A stretch of DNA of 64,000 bases from Diadema setosum. Its lineage: Eukaryota > Echinodermata > Echinoidea > Diadematoida > Diadematidae. Below the pieces are notes generated by a model. It was not told where the DNA came from and searched no databases. It saw only the letters and a program-made list of their open reading frames with translations. The translations under genes were made by a program, and so were the position numbers. The DNA is taken from assembly GCA_033980235.1 (NCBI GenBank), contig CM067059.1, positions 17,122,100 to 17,186,099 on the forward strand, read 5' to 3'. Positions 24,911 through 44,400 of the stretch are shown here, piece after piece. Within the stretch, counting starts at the first letter, position 1, and each line of letters begins with the position of its first letter.

Positions 24911-26418
24911 ATAGGCTGAAAAGTGGTACGGTCAATATACCGTATCACCGTAGCGGCTCCGACAGGGTCCGATGCCAATCACCAAGGAATTCATAATTTC
25001 ACCTAGTACCTTGTGCCCCCTAAAGAGTTCAGGGCATGCTATATATCCTACAACGGAAAAAATCTAGGCCTAGATTAAAAAAATAATACTGCTAATATGA
25101 TGATGATGATTAAAACTATTGTAGTTATTTTTGTCATTTATTTGTTGTAACTATTTACTACGCAACCTATCATATCAAGGGACTTCGTAAGGATTTTGAT
25201 TTTTTTTTTTATTTTTTTTATTTGAAAATGTAATCTAAAAATATAAAAAAAAAGTAGCCAGACCGGGGACCGCCAGAAATAGATGCAGGGCCGCACATAA
25301 TCATTCAAGAAAAATGTGTATGCTTAGGTAGCCAAATCAAAAACGGGTGCGTGTATAGTCTTTTTGTGTTTTTCTCATCCACTAGAGTGTGTGTGGGGGG
25401 GGGGGGGGGGGGGGGGCGGAGAGGATGTCTCTCGGCTCAGTGCTTGATGATAACTGCATGCATGCATTTCAGCTCAATATAACTGCGTCTGCCATCCATG
25501 ATTACCGATCGCTGCTAAGTTTCACTGCCAAACTACCAACTGCTTTTACTACCAAATTCGGACTATTTGTTCTCACGGCCAAATTTCACGACAAATCTTA
25601 AATGTATTAAAATAACGTGTAGTAGAAATAAGTATGCCGTTAAAAACTAATATTTCATGAATAGGTGATGTTATGTGATACTTATGCCTTAATTTTACAT
25701 TGAATAATCAATATTACTAGTAGTCTCAGTGAATTCAGTCACGGTATGTACTATTTGAAGCCCTTTGTTATAGCTGGCAATTTTCATCATTTTGGTTTTA
25801 TAATTATGTTGATGTTTTATAACAGCATTTCACATTAGAATTTTATATAGCATAGCATACATTATTGTACTTGGGTATTTGGATTTGAGCTCAAAATAGC
25901 ACAGAAGATGAAAGGCAGATTCATGTTGTACCATTATGTGATAAATTGATCATATAAATTCTTACATTTTCTATGAGCAAACCAGGAAATTAACCTTGAT
26001 TATTACACTGAACGGCTGCAGTTGTACGATACATCTTGAAAAAAAAATCAAAGAAAATTAGATATTCTTTCAGAACGAAAAATATCTTTACCAATACACA
26101 TAAACTAAATGGTAAGAAATAGGCTTATTTTGAGAAGCAGCTAAAATATAAAGTGAAAGTCCATGCGTGAATGGATGTTGATAAGACAAATGTGTGGGCG
26201 TGAAGCGAGTTATGTATACAATATACTTGATTCTGTGCCTGTTTCGTGTGTGTGCATATGTGCACAACAATCATGGGGGGGGGGGGGGCAAGGATTTGGA
26301 AGGGAGCCCTCACGTTCCCACCTGGGTTCTTTCTCTGCCAACTAGATCACAAAATGAAACCATCGCTAATACATGGGTATATGTATGTGTGCGTGCGTGT
26401 GTGTATATAAATAAATAA

Positions 26419-26421
<3 letters not shown>

Positions 26422-26477
<56 letters not shown>
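26422..26477. repeat. (TA)n microsatellite
   Basis: Pure TA dinucleotide run of about 56 bases after a short (AAAT)n run. Confidence 0.95.
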
Positions 26478-32349
<5,872 letters not shown>

Positions 32350-32389
32350 ATGTGCAGGTAGACCTCGAAACGCTGGTGAGCCATCTAGT

Positions 32390-33938
32390 GTGAGAGAGCT
32401 GGAGATGGAAGATGTTCAGGATGTCAATCCTGATGACTTTGCGAGTCAGTGTGAAAGCCACACCATTTCCACATCTTCTGCCACGTTGAGAATGATGGCC
32501 AGGAAGGCAGCTTTGGTAGCTGAAGCAGCTGCTATGGAAGAGCGACAAGAACTAGAACTCAAGGAGTTTCAACTTATACAACGTAAGTTGAGGTTGCCTA
32601 TGAAGACCAAGCTGCGAGTTGCTGAAGCCAAGGAACATATATACCTAAATTATGAGAACAAGAAGTTGGGATTCAGCTTTCCTGTGAAAGCAGAGGATGA
32701 AACTTTGCAGTACCCATCTGATAATGCAGCAACAAGAACCCCAGAGACTGTTATTCCCAACAAGTCAGATCCTGTTGCAGTGAGTTCTGAATTATCAGGG
32801 TCTAGGCATGATCAACGGCCAATGATATCTGCCGGGAATGACAACTCAGATTAAGTCAGTCTGATGAAGCAAAGTCAGATGCGGCAGTAACATCTCCTGC
32901 AAACAATGCAATTCCCTAAAGCAAACTGACTTGTTTTGATGGAAATCTGCCGGGATTTGGGGAGTTTTGGCAGAGTTTTGACAGAGTTTTTGGCGGAGTT
33001 TTGAAGACAGTGTTGACTCTACTATGGTCAAGGACAGGAAAAAAGCTAACAAGACTCTTGCACTACCATAAGGGAGAGCCAAAAAGGATGCTTAGTCCAT
33101 GCCTGTTGATGTCACCATCCCAAGGTTACTCTGCGGCGAAGTGCCTGTTGCAGGAGAGATTTGGAGATCTAGTTGTGCTTACAGAGGCATAGATGAAATC
33201 ATCTGGAAAGAACATAGGCCCTCAAGACAGGAACGCTATATGAGAGTTGGTAGATGAAATGAGTGTCTGTTTGATGTCTTTCCAAGCCATCAGTTTTAGC
33301 ATCAACTCTCGCCTCAGAAGGTTCTTCTCCCAACTGCTGAACATCTGCCTTTCCACGTGAAGGGGAAGTGGCTGAACAGAGTGAGAGCAATTCCGCATCA
33401 GCAGAGAATTCCTGGGTTTGAAGATATGATATACAAGTATTTAGTGCAAGAAGCAGCACAAGAGGTGAATGACCCAGTCTTCAGTGCAGTAACGTCTGGT
33501 AAGAGTGAGCAATGTAAATCTTCTGGTAGTGGAAAATCCAATAACTCCTCCACTACTTCCAGTGCTAAGCCTGCTAAACCAGGGTGTTACCAATGCAAGG
33601 GCAACCACTGTGAGCAATTTAAGGACTCATCCCCAAAAGATAGATTGCGGATTGCAAGAAAAAAGCAAATATGTTTCAACTGTTTGAGACCAGGCCACAT
33701 GAAAGGAGAATGTAAGAGCAAGAGGACTGCTCTGTGGATGGTTGCTCACATAAATATAAAAAAGCCATTGCATATCTCTACAGCAGTTAGTGACAAGAAG
33801 AATGAGGGTGACACACAGAATGACAGTGTGGAAGCAGAAGCCTCTTGTAGTTCCACAGGGGCCAGCAGGAAGAGTGTACTCCCAATAGTACCTGTAAGGG
33901 TGAAGGCAGAAGGCTGCCAGAAAATGCTGTGGACTTAA
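32390..33938 (+). pseudogene. BEL/Pao gag-like region with CCHC zinc knuckle, broken
   Basis: Block 32390-32854 has the charged N-terminal helix typical of this superfamily (RKAALVAEAAAMEERQELEL). Block 33001-33192 contains GYSAAKCLLQERFGDLVVL, resembling the DUF1759 segment of Pao Gag. Block 33357-33938 has the nucleic-acid-binding zinc knuckle CFNCLRPGHMKGEC at about 33673-33714, preceded by a second Cys/His cluster (CYQCKGNHCEQF). The blocks lie in different frames separated by stops, so no intact Gag can be made. Confidence 0.82.
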
Positions 33939-33944
33939 GCATTA

Positions 33945-35351
33945 CTAGACTCAAGATCCACAAGTAGGTTTTGCCTGACAAGGTTGGCGAGGAGACTCGG
34001 AGCAAAGGGCATCGAGGAGAAGCTGTTGTCAACGACCCTTACACATAATGAAAGTGTCGTTTACACAGAAGCTGTAAGTCTGGTCGTGGACACTGAAGGC
34101 AACATCAAGCAGGTCAAGACACCATGTGTGAATACAAGGGACAACCTCAACATCAAAGGTGTGCACATGGCTAAAATTGATGACATTACAGAACTGACCC
34201 ACCTTAAAAGGATTGACATCCCTAGAGCAACTGAAGAGGAAGTGTGTCTAATTATACAGTTGTAGGTCAGGATGTGCCAGAAGCCTTGCTGCCTCTACAA
34301 GTAAGATGAGGAGAAAAAGGACCATATGCAATCAGATTGTGCCTCGGATGGTCACTGCATGATCCAATCAGTTCACAATGTGGAAAGAATGTTCCGGTTT
34401 ATGTTACAAACACCTTCATTGAAGAAGATGTCTGCATCAAGAGACAGTTAGAGATATTCTGGAAGCTCACGTACCCTGATCCTCTCAAGGAGGAAAGAGG
34501 AATGTCAAGGAATGATGTGAAGGTCTTGGCAGACTGGAAGCAGGGCATCTTCACGCAGGACGGTCATTATCAGTTCCCTATCCCTTTCAAGAAGAGACCT
34601 CCAGATCTCCAGAACAACCAATGGCTGGCAGAAATGAGACTATAAAGTCTTGGAAGGGAGCTTCATCAAAGTCAAGGTTTCCTCCCGAAGTATTCAGAGG
34701 GCATGGCAGGGCTTCTGGAAAAAGGGTATGCAGAGGAAGTAGATAAGGATAGTAAAGGTGAATGTGAGTGGTATTTGCCACATCAACCAGTTCTTCACCC
34801 TCAAAACCTGGTAAAGTGAGGATCGTTTTCAACTGTGCATTGGCATGGAAAGGTGTATTGCTGAAGGACATGGTTTATCACGAACCAGATCTTATTAACA
34901 ACCTGATCGGGTGCTGTTGAGATTCAGATCAGCTGCAGTGGCCCAGATGGTGCACATTGAAGCGATGTTTCATCAAGTTAGAGTGCCAGTAGCAGACCGA
35001 AATGTATTGAGATTCTTGTGGTGGCCAGGTGGTGAAATTAAAGAAAATCCTCCTATTTACAGAATGTGTGTCCACTTGTTTGAGGGAACTTGGAGCCCTA
35101 GTGTTTGTACAAGTAGCTATGCACTCCGCAGGACAGCCGAGGACTTCAAGTCTGTATTCAGCCCTGATGTAAACAGAATTGGGAAGCACAATATCTATGT
35201 GGATGATCATCTGGTTGCTGTGCCTCATGAAGATGCTGCAGTTAGGATAGCAGATGAGCTGATGAATCTGTTCAAGAAAGGAGACTTCAGGTTAACAAAG
35301 TGGATAAACAACAGAACCAAGGTGCTTCAATTCATACCAGTTGAGAGTTAA
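33945..35351 (+). pseudogene. BEL/Pao pol-like region: protease-like segment and reverse transcriptase, broken
   Basis: The 33984-34400 region resembles the DUF1758/protease segment (VGQDVPEALLPLQ, then AIRLCLGWSLHDPIS). 34400-34800 is the linker to RT. 34805-35351 is RT: GKVRIVFNCALAWKGVLL, VAQMVHIEAMFHQVRVP, LRFLWWPGG and the catalytic box YVDD at about 35196-35207. Frame changes occur near 34645 and 34805 and between 34880 and 34910. Pao RT is known for the LRFLW pattern, which supports the superfamily call. Confidence 0.85.
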
Positions 35352-35781
35352 AGGCTTGGATTTGATGAAGCAGCCACTACCAGTCAAGAGAGCCCTAGGG
35401 ATCAACTGGGAGTACAGGAGTACAACCCGAGTCATGATATATTATTTTTCATTGATGTAGTCATGGTCTGTCCCCAACACACTCGCAAGTATGAAAGTAT
35501 ACAAATGTATAATTGTGTCAGCAGTAATGATACTTTCAGGAACACTCATGGGCTGAATATAGCATGACCATTCAGAGAACAACAATGTGTTCACACTACA
35601 CATCCTCACATGTCCATATGATAAAAGGGCTGAAAGAGCCCATCTTCCTCCTTCATGTACAAAATACATGATTTTGCACAGGCTTTCATACTCTCTGCTA
35701 AAAGAAAAAAAAAAAACCTACAAAAAATATCACAATACATAAAATGCCACAGGGGGCTCAGTTAAAAGTGAACTACAAATG

Positions 35782-35783
<2 letters not shown>

Positions 35784-35822
<39 letters not shown>

Positions 35823-35850
35823 GAGCGCGCGCGCGCACACACACACACAC
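35784..35850. repeat. (AC)n microsatellite with a GCGCGC core
   Basis: AC run of about 36 bases, then GCGAGCGCGCGCGC, then AC again. The alternating purine-pyrimidine pattern could adopt Z-DNA. Confidence 0.93.
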
Positions 35851-36838
35851 AAAGATCTAGTTGCAACACCTCACCACATTTCATATATCTGTCATTATGA
35901 CTGTCAACATGTCATAGTGAAATAAAAAGAATAAATGCTCAGACAATTTAAAACATGCGTGCTTCATCAAAATTCAATAAGTATTGCATGATATTGGGAA
36001 AGCAAGAAAAAGGCAGTATCAATACATATCTATGCAACAGCATAATCATTCTCTCTGTTTGTTCACTGCACACTGGGCACTTTGACCCCACTTCCAGGAA
36101 GTAAAATTTGCTACAAGCAATGTGTCAAACTGTGTACACCACTTTGTTTGGAACATTTACAAATAACTTTCGCTACTAACTTTGCTATACAATTGGATAT
36201 CGATAGCTATATCATAAATCACACAGTAATCTGGATAAGGCAATGTTTCATATTACATTCAACTTTGAGGCTTTTTAAATCACTGTCCAGATATGCAGTG
36301 TGACCAAGTACATTGGTCAATCCTTATTTTTTTTTTGTATCCATCATAATGGTCCTTTGCTGGAGCAGAACATTTCAAAACCCCATAACAGGACACATTG
36401 TGTCATAAAGATAGCTACATTAAAATGTCAAATCAGTTCTGATGTCTTCCTCCCCTAATTAATCTCTTGTCAAAGAAAAATACAGGAATAGAGTGCACAT
36501 TAAAAGCATCGCAGTAACATGTATTGTGATAGTTGACTAATGTTGACGAATCTGTACATGTATCTGCATTGGGTCTTGTCTGGGAGACAATACTTTGAAC
36601 GCTATCAGCCTTTCATCTTCATTAAGGATGTGTTCAAACTTAATAAGAGAGAAAAATTTGAAACAACACAAACAACAACAGTATCACATCACGTAAAACT
36701 TTGGTAAAACTTGGATAAAAACTGTAAATGATGTGATCTGTTGCAGCATTTTCACTACTTCTTGTACTTTTTCATATGACAATAAAATCAAGTGAATTGG
36801 TTACATTTGTATGTGAAATGATACTAATTTCTTACCTC

Positions 36839-36932
36839 TCAACCCGTTGAGGACGGTTTGATTTTGCTATAACACGCATTTCCCATAGACACTTGCCCGA
36901 GTATACTCGGGACTCGTCCTCAACGGTTTAAG
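36839..36932. repeat. S1 repeat, copy 2
   Basis: CAACCCGTTGAGGACGG and GTCCTCAACGGTTTAAG are the inverted ends. The core is GCATTTCCCATAGACACTTG followed by CCCGAGTATACTCGGGACTC, itself a small palindrome. Confidence 0.83.
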
Positions 36933-37676
36933 AAAATGCTAAATCGCTTAAAACAATGTGCTTACATTCACCTTCATCACCATCAACATTCTCTTTGGGG
37001 TAAATTCACAATTACACATTACACATGAATTTTGAAGACTTGCATATTATGGTAGCCTGAATGCAACTGAACTTCAACAAGAAGAGAGATTTGACTGGAG
37101 ATAATTTAAGCCTCAAAGCATACTAACAATCAAATCTGCTAAGACTGAGAAGGTCAGCACTGCAAATGGCAATATGTAAGATCCAGTGCTACTGGTGTCA
37201 CACAAACAAGTATAAATATCTATTCTATTTACACAATCATACATGATAAAAGTTCGTTAAAATATTACTAGTCAATATGTACATAAAACTGAATTTCTGT
37301 CAGAATATTTACAAAGAGGTATTGGTTTATCATATATATACAAATACAACTGCATGATTTATTTGCAGGGAACAAACGTCATCTACAGATCAACAATTTT
37401 AATTCTAGATCATAAATATATATCGATACATGTGTCTGTCCAGGCACACAGGATCTAGCAGATCCACTCACACCACAATATCATAGCACTGATACATTGG
37501 ACGTTTACCTAGCAATGAAAGGTCAATCATTGTTTTCCTGTTTTCAGAAGGTCCAATGGAATTGGCATAATGAGCAGGGTGGGAATTCACAATAGTTTGC
37601 CACCAAATGGCTTGTAGAATTATCTGACAAATGACACAAGACTAGGAAAAAGCCAGCTGCTGCCTGGCTTGTGCAA

Positions 37677-38243
37677 TTAAAGAACAAGTTCACCTTCATT
37701 AACATAAGGATTGAGAGAATGTAGCAATATTAGTAGAACACATCATTGAAAGGTTGAGGAAAATCGGACAATCCGTTCAAGAGTTATGAATTTTTGAAGT
37801 TTTTGTATAGCAACCGCTGGATGAGAAGACTACTGCAGTGTATGATGTCACACGCGTACAACAATATAAAGAAAATATAAAGAGAATTTCACAAAATTTC
37901 ACCTTTCGAAAAAAGTACACATTCCCTTGACTCGTTACCAACATATGTTATGGGTAATATTATTCCCCCTGTCTTTAGAAAGAGGCAAGTCAAGTGCTCT
38001 TTCATTATGCGAAAAAAGTGAAAATATGTTGAATTTTCTTTACATTTTCTTTATACTGTTGTACGCATATGACATCACAAGCTGTAGTAGTCTCCTCATC
38101 CAGCGGTTCCAACACAAAAATTTTAAAAATTCATAACTTTTGCATCAATTGTCCAATTTTCCTCAAACTTTCAGTGATGTGTTCTACTAATATTGCTGCA
38201 TTCTCTCAGTCCTTATGTTTATGAAGGTGAACTTGTCCTCTAA
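37677..38243. repeat. Foldback element, family F1 copy 2
   Basis: The layout and length match the copy at 4115-4680, with shared blocks AATATTAGTAGAACACATCA, GAGGAAAATCGGACAATC and CCGCTGGATGAG. The ends differ (AAGAACAAGTTCACC and its complement GGTGAACTTGTCC), so the tips have diverged or belong to a subfamily. Confidence 0.87.
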
Positions 38244-38648
38244 ATATACAGTCTTCAAGAAGCTATGAGGCAAATGAAACTTTGTAACCTCCAGCTTATC
38301 TCTTTTAAGCTGTCTGACACACACAAGTACGAAAATTACATACAGAATTTATACCAGCACTTCTATTATTACTTTGAATTGCACTGTATTATCTGTACAA
38401 TACTTTCTGCGCCTTCATACACAGAGGGAGAAACCTCCACAATTTATGCCAAATATTACTGAAGAGTCTTGAATAAAAACTATATCATATAAGTCACATA
38501 GTATATCTGTGCCACCCTTCTAGACACCATCAATCATTTAGCAAATAAAATTAACACACATTTCTTTTCTAGCAAATTGAACAAATGAAGAGAAATAAGG
38601 TACTAGTAGAAGAACAACTTGTACAGGGGTCAAAACACATAGCTTTGC

Positions 38649-38960
38649 TTAAAGGTGGGTTCCCACTGCCGATCACATCTACTCGATCAAACCCGAATAG
38701 CCTATTTTGGCCTGGTTGGGCTCGCTCGGCAACGGCAAACGGGATCGATCTACCATAATTGGCATTGGTCTGGCTTCCTGCACGATATTTTTTTTTACAT
38801 TTTAAAAATTGTCCTGTAGGAAGCCGGAACAATGCCAATCAGGGTAGATCAACTGCTATCACCCCCGATCGCCCTTGCCGAGCGAGCCCGACCAGACCAA
38901 AACAATCTGGTCAGCTTGATTGGATAAATCTGATCAGCAGTGGGAACCACCATTAGTTAA
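38649..38960. repeat. Foldback MITE with GGTGGTTCCCACTG-type ends
   Basis: The left end GGTGGGTTCCCACTGCCGATC and right end GATCAGCAGTGGGAACCACC are inverted. Inner halves pair through GCTCGCTCGGCAA/TTGCCGAGCGAGC and GGCATTG/CAATGCC. TTAA occurs at both edges. Confidence 0.82.
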
Positions 38961-39539
38961 CACCAAGACAAAGCTGCACACCACATCTATGATCATGAGG
39001 CTTGGTAAACCAGACATGACAATAATGACCATAATACTACCTTTTTCCCCTTAAATTTGCAGCACCATCAACATCGCTTGGGACAAAGATACAAAATACT
39101 GACAACCTTACATTCATTGAACACATATGAAGCAAAAAAATCTACCCATTCAGCTTAGGATTGACATCCCTGCTTGTGGAATATGCACAAAGGAAATCTC
39201 ATGAATGTATCAAGGCTGTATGGGTCATCTACCTATGGAGTATTTTGACTAATAGGCAAGGCTGACTACATGATCTACATGTCATAGTAAAAATGAGCCA
39301 CAATATAAATAGTGCACGATTTCAAATGCACAGTACTGGATTACAATACATGCATAAAAAAACACATAATCAGCCCCAGAGCAAATCAACTTTACCAATG
39401 CAAAAGTCTGAGCTTTAATTTCATCATTAGGATTGATGTAATGAAAGAGTAAAGAGTTAGAATAATGCCCTAAAGAGCATGCCCCATTTCTTACAACCAC
39501 TCGAAAAATGCAATAAAATAAAAGATGGAACACTGAGGG

Positions 39540-40165
39540 TAGCATCATCGCAAAACAACAGGAGTTTAGGTTTTACCATGATACACCCAAGTACAACATT
39601 TCAGCAAAATCTGTCACGAAACGCCACCAAAATATATGACCTTTGACCCTAGAAAAGGTGAAACACTGAGAGCATCATTATCAAAAACAATAGGGGTTTA
39701 GTTTTGTCATGATACTAGTCCACATGAGTTTTGAAGAAAAATCTATCCGGGTACAGCACACACAAGAAATATAACAAGGTTGCAGCCTTTGACCAATAAA
39801 AGGCAGCGACTTGGGGGAGCATAACCAAAACTAGTTCAGGTCAAGATTTGATGATGTTACACCTCTGCACAAAATTTTTGATCAAATCTGTCGAGAAATG
39901 TGACCACTAAAGTGCAGACAAGGAGACCCTATTATATCAAAAATTTGATGGGACAAGTGAGGGCGCCACCACCAAAAGTTGCAGATGGCTAGATTTTTAG
40001 TGATACACCTCCATATCAAATTTGACAAAAATCGCTGTACAAAATCTGAAAAAGAATCCATCACTGAAGTAAGGAAAGGGCCCTATCACCAGAAGATAGG
40101 CTGCTAGATTTTATGATACACCTCGATCCAGAATTTTAACAAAATTCTGTCAAGGAAACGTGGCC
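39540..40165. repeat. Loose tandem of 110-130 bp modules (TGATACACC... AAATCTGTC)
   Basis: Modules with TTTACCATGATACACC, CAAAATCTGTC and ACCTTTGACC-like segments recur about five times with heavy divergence. This is probably another echinoderm-type modular repeat. Confidence 0.5.
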
Positions 40166-40571
40166 AGCATCGCACACATAATTGTGACACAGTGGCAGAA
40201 TTGGCAGCGTAACACTGCTGAATCCAAAGTATCTTCTGTTTAATACATGTTGTGGAGGACACAATGAAATTTATAATCGATAATGTTGATTCTCTGTGTA
40301 AGATTTCACAATTATGGCACACAACCATGCACTCTAATTATGCATGTCATACAGTGCCAAATCAACAAAACAGAAGTCATGTTACACTATACTACTTACT
40401 TCAATTCATCATCCCAGCTCTCATTACCATTGACTGGTACACATTGTGTTACCATATTGGAAGGATATTCTTCATTTTTTTTTTCTTTTTCTTTTTTTAA
40501 AATGCATTCGTTCATCATCTACGGCAATTCTTAATTGTGGCATGACCAGATTTCTATGTTTCTGCCAGTCA

Positions 40572-40730
40572 TCACCGTTCTACTGCTGCTATTGAGAATA
40601 CTCTGGTCACCTGTCCCAACCCTTTGGCACTGCCTTCCCTGAACAGGATCCTGGCTCCTTCCCTGATGTACTCCGGCTGCTTCACAAAGCGGAACTTGAC
40701 TAGGGCCTGCTCATTTGTCTTCACAGATGT
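40572..40730 (-). CDS. GTPBP2: GTPBP2 last coding exon with stop
   Basis: The acceptor is GTATGCAG. The product starts [20 protein letters not shown] and continues to [20 protein letters not shown] and SIAAVER, followed by TGA. The FREG...KG-G pattern matches the family C-terminus. No polyadenylation site below it can be assigned with confidence. Confidence 0.94.
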   Translation of the reverse strand, partial: TSVKTNEQALVKFRFVKQPEYIREGARILFREGSAKGLGQVTRVFSIAAVER

Positions 40731-41358
40731 CTGCATACAATTGTAAATGGGAAATGACCAACACATACAGACATGAACCTGAATTGAATCTGCCATCATC
40801 TCACTATATTGAACATTTGCAAAGTGACAACCCATTTGATCCATTATGTTCATATTTGAATTTTTTCTGGTATAACCATCACATGCAGATAATCGAGTTT
40901 AAAATATAAGCCAATATTTTCATATGAATGAATTGTAATTGCATAGGGAAAATAACTCATCTCGAATTTACACAAACTTTGCATACATGTAAGCATTACA
41001 TGTATTGGTTAAGATACTGAAAGGACCCATTTGCCCTCACATTGTGATCTCAGTACATTTTTGTTGATTTCACTAGATCTTCAACTGCAGTTAATGATTA
41101 ATCTCTGGTATATAAGTACTATTTTTACCAAAGTATCTTGAATATCCTTTTCCAGAATGTTATTGACATCTACATGTATCTAACCAAGTATCATACACTT
41201 GTATTCTTTTTAGCTGCACTCTTATTTGTACAGGAAAGTAAGGAGTGCCATATCTTCTTGGCATGTGTGTGTTGTTTTTTTTTTTGTCTCATAGTCATCT
41301 ACTATTCCTCCTATATGGATGAAATGTGCAAACTATAAAATAGTCAAAATTTTCAATA

Positions 41359-41417
<59 letters not shown>

Positions 41418-44400
41418 TATAGATATATATATATAGATATATATAGATATAGAGTGAATTATGATGCTTACCATTTTTTTCTCAGTTCAACATCTTACTT
41501 GGAAGGTAATTGCACTGAGTTCACTCAAGAAAAATACTAGTTTTGTGTACAGACGTATTATCTACAAAATATAATATGGAGAAACTACACTTTCACAGAC
41601 CAGTCACACCAGAATATTCTACACACAACTAGAAATATAACTCCTCCCTTTAACCCAGGACATGCTTACTTTGCTACAACATGCATTTCCCATGGACACT
41701 TGCCCGAGTAAAAATGGGACTCGTCTTAACAGGTTGATAGCCAAAAATGCCATGACTGTGGAATAAAAAAGCTTGGCACAAAATAATTTGGCAGGGGTAT
41801 TTCTACACTTATTGACCAACTTCTGTTAAGTCTGGCATGATTAAGCACTCATTAAAGACAAAATGGTCACTTTTCAAAAGTCAAAAAGTCATTTTGGGGG
41901 CCTGTGAAACACTCTGTTTCTGGTGAATGTTTAAGGGCTGCTGTTTCATCGTCTGTTGTTTGACCCCCTTGTGTCATATAAGCAGCAGATTTTTGCATTT
42001 CTTGCTCCACCTTTACAGTGTGCTTACTCAACCACAATATGACTCCCTTTTGTGTTTAGACATATGCTCGCCTGCTACATGCTGTTAACAATACTTGGTG
42101 TAAATTCTTTCATTAACGTGAATGAATTTTGCAGTCATAGGAGGGTTGAATAGAGCCATTTCCCCCTTTAACTGCATTAAACTGACCATCTAAAAAAAAA
42201 AAAAAAATACAGTATAAAACATGAAAGTGCCAGGATAGGTATGAGAGGGTCAAGGGATGGATGATAAAACACCAGCACTTAAACATTCATCAGAATCTGA
42301 ATCTTTTATGAACCCCTAAAGATAAATCTTGGGACTTTGGAAAAGTGAGCATTTTGACACTTATGTATGCTCATTCATGCATGACAGGACAGATCACTCT
42401 CATTTTCACAAAAAGAGTTAGTCAATACATGTAGGAATTTCTCAAAACAAGGGTACCCTATTTTGATTAAGGGGGAGTTACTTTTTGTTGTGTGAATAAA
42501 CGTATTGTAAAGTGACGATATATAGTCACATAAGTGACACTTACCTTATCCATATCACATATAATTGCATTCTGACAGACGTTGCCTATATGGACCGTTG
42601 CCTGATAACCTCGGCTCACTGAGGCAGTGTGATATAAGATGCATATATCAGCTTCAAACTCCAGGCATGGGGATGGTTTTAGCTTTTCACTCACTAGGAC
42701 CATTCCCTGGTGAAAAAAACAACAGACAAAAAAAAAAAATACATGTAATGATACATAGAGGTTCAAGACATGTAGCCATTCTTGAGTGCTGTAAACATCC
42801 CACTTCAAGAAGGCTCTGAGGTCAACTTGCTTTAAAATGCATTACTTTATGTGACCCTGCATCACAAAAACCAACAAAAAGTCGCCAGACATGGATTTTT
42901 AGTTGAGAGCAGATTCTTAAAGAGCAGGCTCTAAGCTTTAAAATGATGTATAACTCAACTCAAATGGACTCTCCTAACCTATCTAAATACTAGAAAGAAA
43001 GCACACACTCTGGAAAAGTGTGAACTGAGAAAGGAGGCTCTGAAGTACAGGGTCTATTCAAGCGCTTAATCTTTACCAAGTTGTGCTAGCTGTGCAATGA
43101 AAGGGACAAAACACAGGAAGTACACCACTGGAGCAACAACAATGAAGGGATTATCAGATTAAGCTGAAATTAAACATGTTCTATCAGCACATTCTGTCCA
43201 TGATTATTGCCAACTTTCAAAGCAGTAGAGTTACTCTGTCAAAAGTGAAGAGTGTGTAAAGGATTTCAAAAAATGAAAAGGGGACTCTAAGACATATCTG
43301 ATCATTCTATTCTCCCAAAATGGGTTGTAGAAAAACTGCGGAAAGCACACTTTCCCATTCATGTTATGATCATTAACTTACAAATAATGTAGAAGAAGGA
43401 TAGCTCTTTCAGAAAACACCAAAAACTCAAGATTGACTTGGTTGACCCATTTCACCTTTTTGGAGTCTTCACGTAAAATCAAGGGGTGTGACTTTTTGTT
43501 TGTTTTGTGATGCACGGTCACATATACAGTTAAACCTGTCTATAGCATCCACCCAAGGGAGATGAAGAGAGTGGCCATTATAGACAGGTGGCCTCTATAG
43601 ACAAATTATCAAACTTTTTGTGTGCATTGCCTACATGTACATGCATTATCGTAGTAAACAACTACAGTCAAACTCGGATACCTCGAATTCGTCGGGACTG
43701 AAGAAAATGGTTCGACGTACGCGAATTTCGAGGTACGCGTACGTCGAATTTTCTTCGACTTATCCAATGTTTATCGATGTTCGACGTTTATCGATGTTCA
43801 ACATGGTGTCTGTTATAGTGCCTATTGATTATTTGCATGCTTGTCAATTTGAATTGAATCAACTTTTATATGAATGAATTGAGTGAAAATCGGAAATGAA
43901 ATCAAAATTTCAGAAATAAAGATTTTGGTGCTCCGATCGCGCCACCAAAAAAAAAAAAAAAAGTCGGATGTTTGCCTTTACTTTTGAAAATGAACAGCGG
44001 TAACAATCGGCTACGTAAGATGCTAAAATAAAGGTCAGAGGTTTGCGTTTAATTGTGGAAATGAATGACGGTAATTTTCGACTCCGTATGATACTAAAAT
44101 AAATGTCGGATGTTTGCTCATACTTTTGGAAATGAATAACGATAAGACTCAGCTCCGTATGGTGCTAAAACTAATGTTAGATATTTGGTTTTGCGTTCGG
44201 AAATGAATAAGGATAACATTCAGCTCCGGAAGACGCTGAAATAAATGTCGAATTTTTGCTATGACGTTCGGAAATGAAAAGCAATAACATTCAATTCCGT
44301 ACGATGGTTAAATAAATGTCGGATGTTTCCTTATACTTTCGAAAGTAAATAGCAATAGCATTCGGCTCCGGAAGATGCTAAAATAGATGTCAGATGATCG

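Larger units (their letters stand above)
20944..26421. other. No gene recognised; repeat and homopolymer rich
   Basis: This stretch holds the clusters at 22.7-24.3 kb, (TA)n, (CT)n and five long G or C runs. No protein-coding homology was seen. Confidence 0.55.
32350..35430 (+). mobile_element. BEL/Pao-type LTR retrotransposon, degraded internal region
   Basis: Gag, zinc knuckle, protease-like and reverse-transcriptase pieces occur in BEL/Pao order over 3 kb on the plus strand, broken by several stops and frameshifts. The RT piece ends at about 35350 and is followed by a short in-order remnant (PVKRALGIN). RNase H and integrase are not seen. No long direct repeat equivalent to LTRs was recognised, so the copy is truncated. 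It lies between the GTPBP2 3' end and the left-hand fragments and has no evident host role. Confidence 0.88.
35431..37676. other. No gene recognised
   Basis: Contains the (AC)n tract and one S1 repeat. It may hold part of the GTPBP2 3' flank further right, but no transcript end can be placed. Confidence 0.5.
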
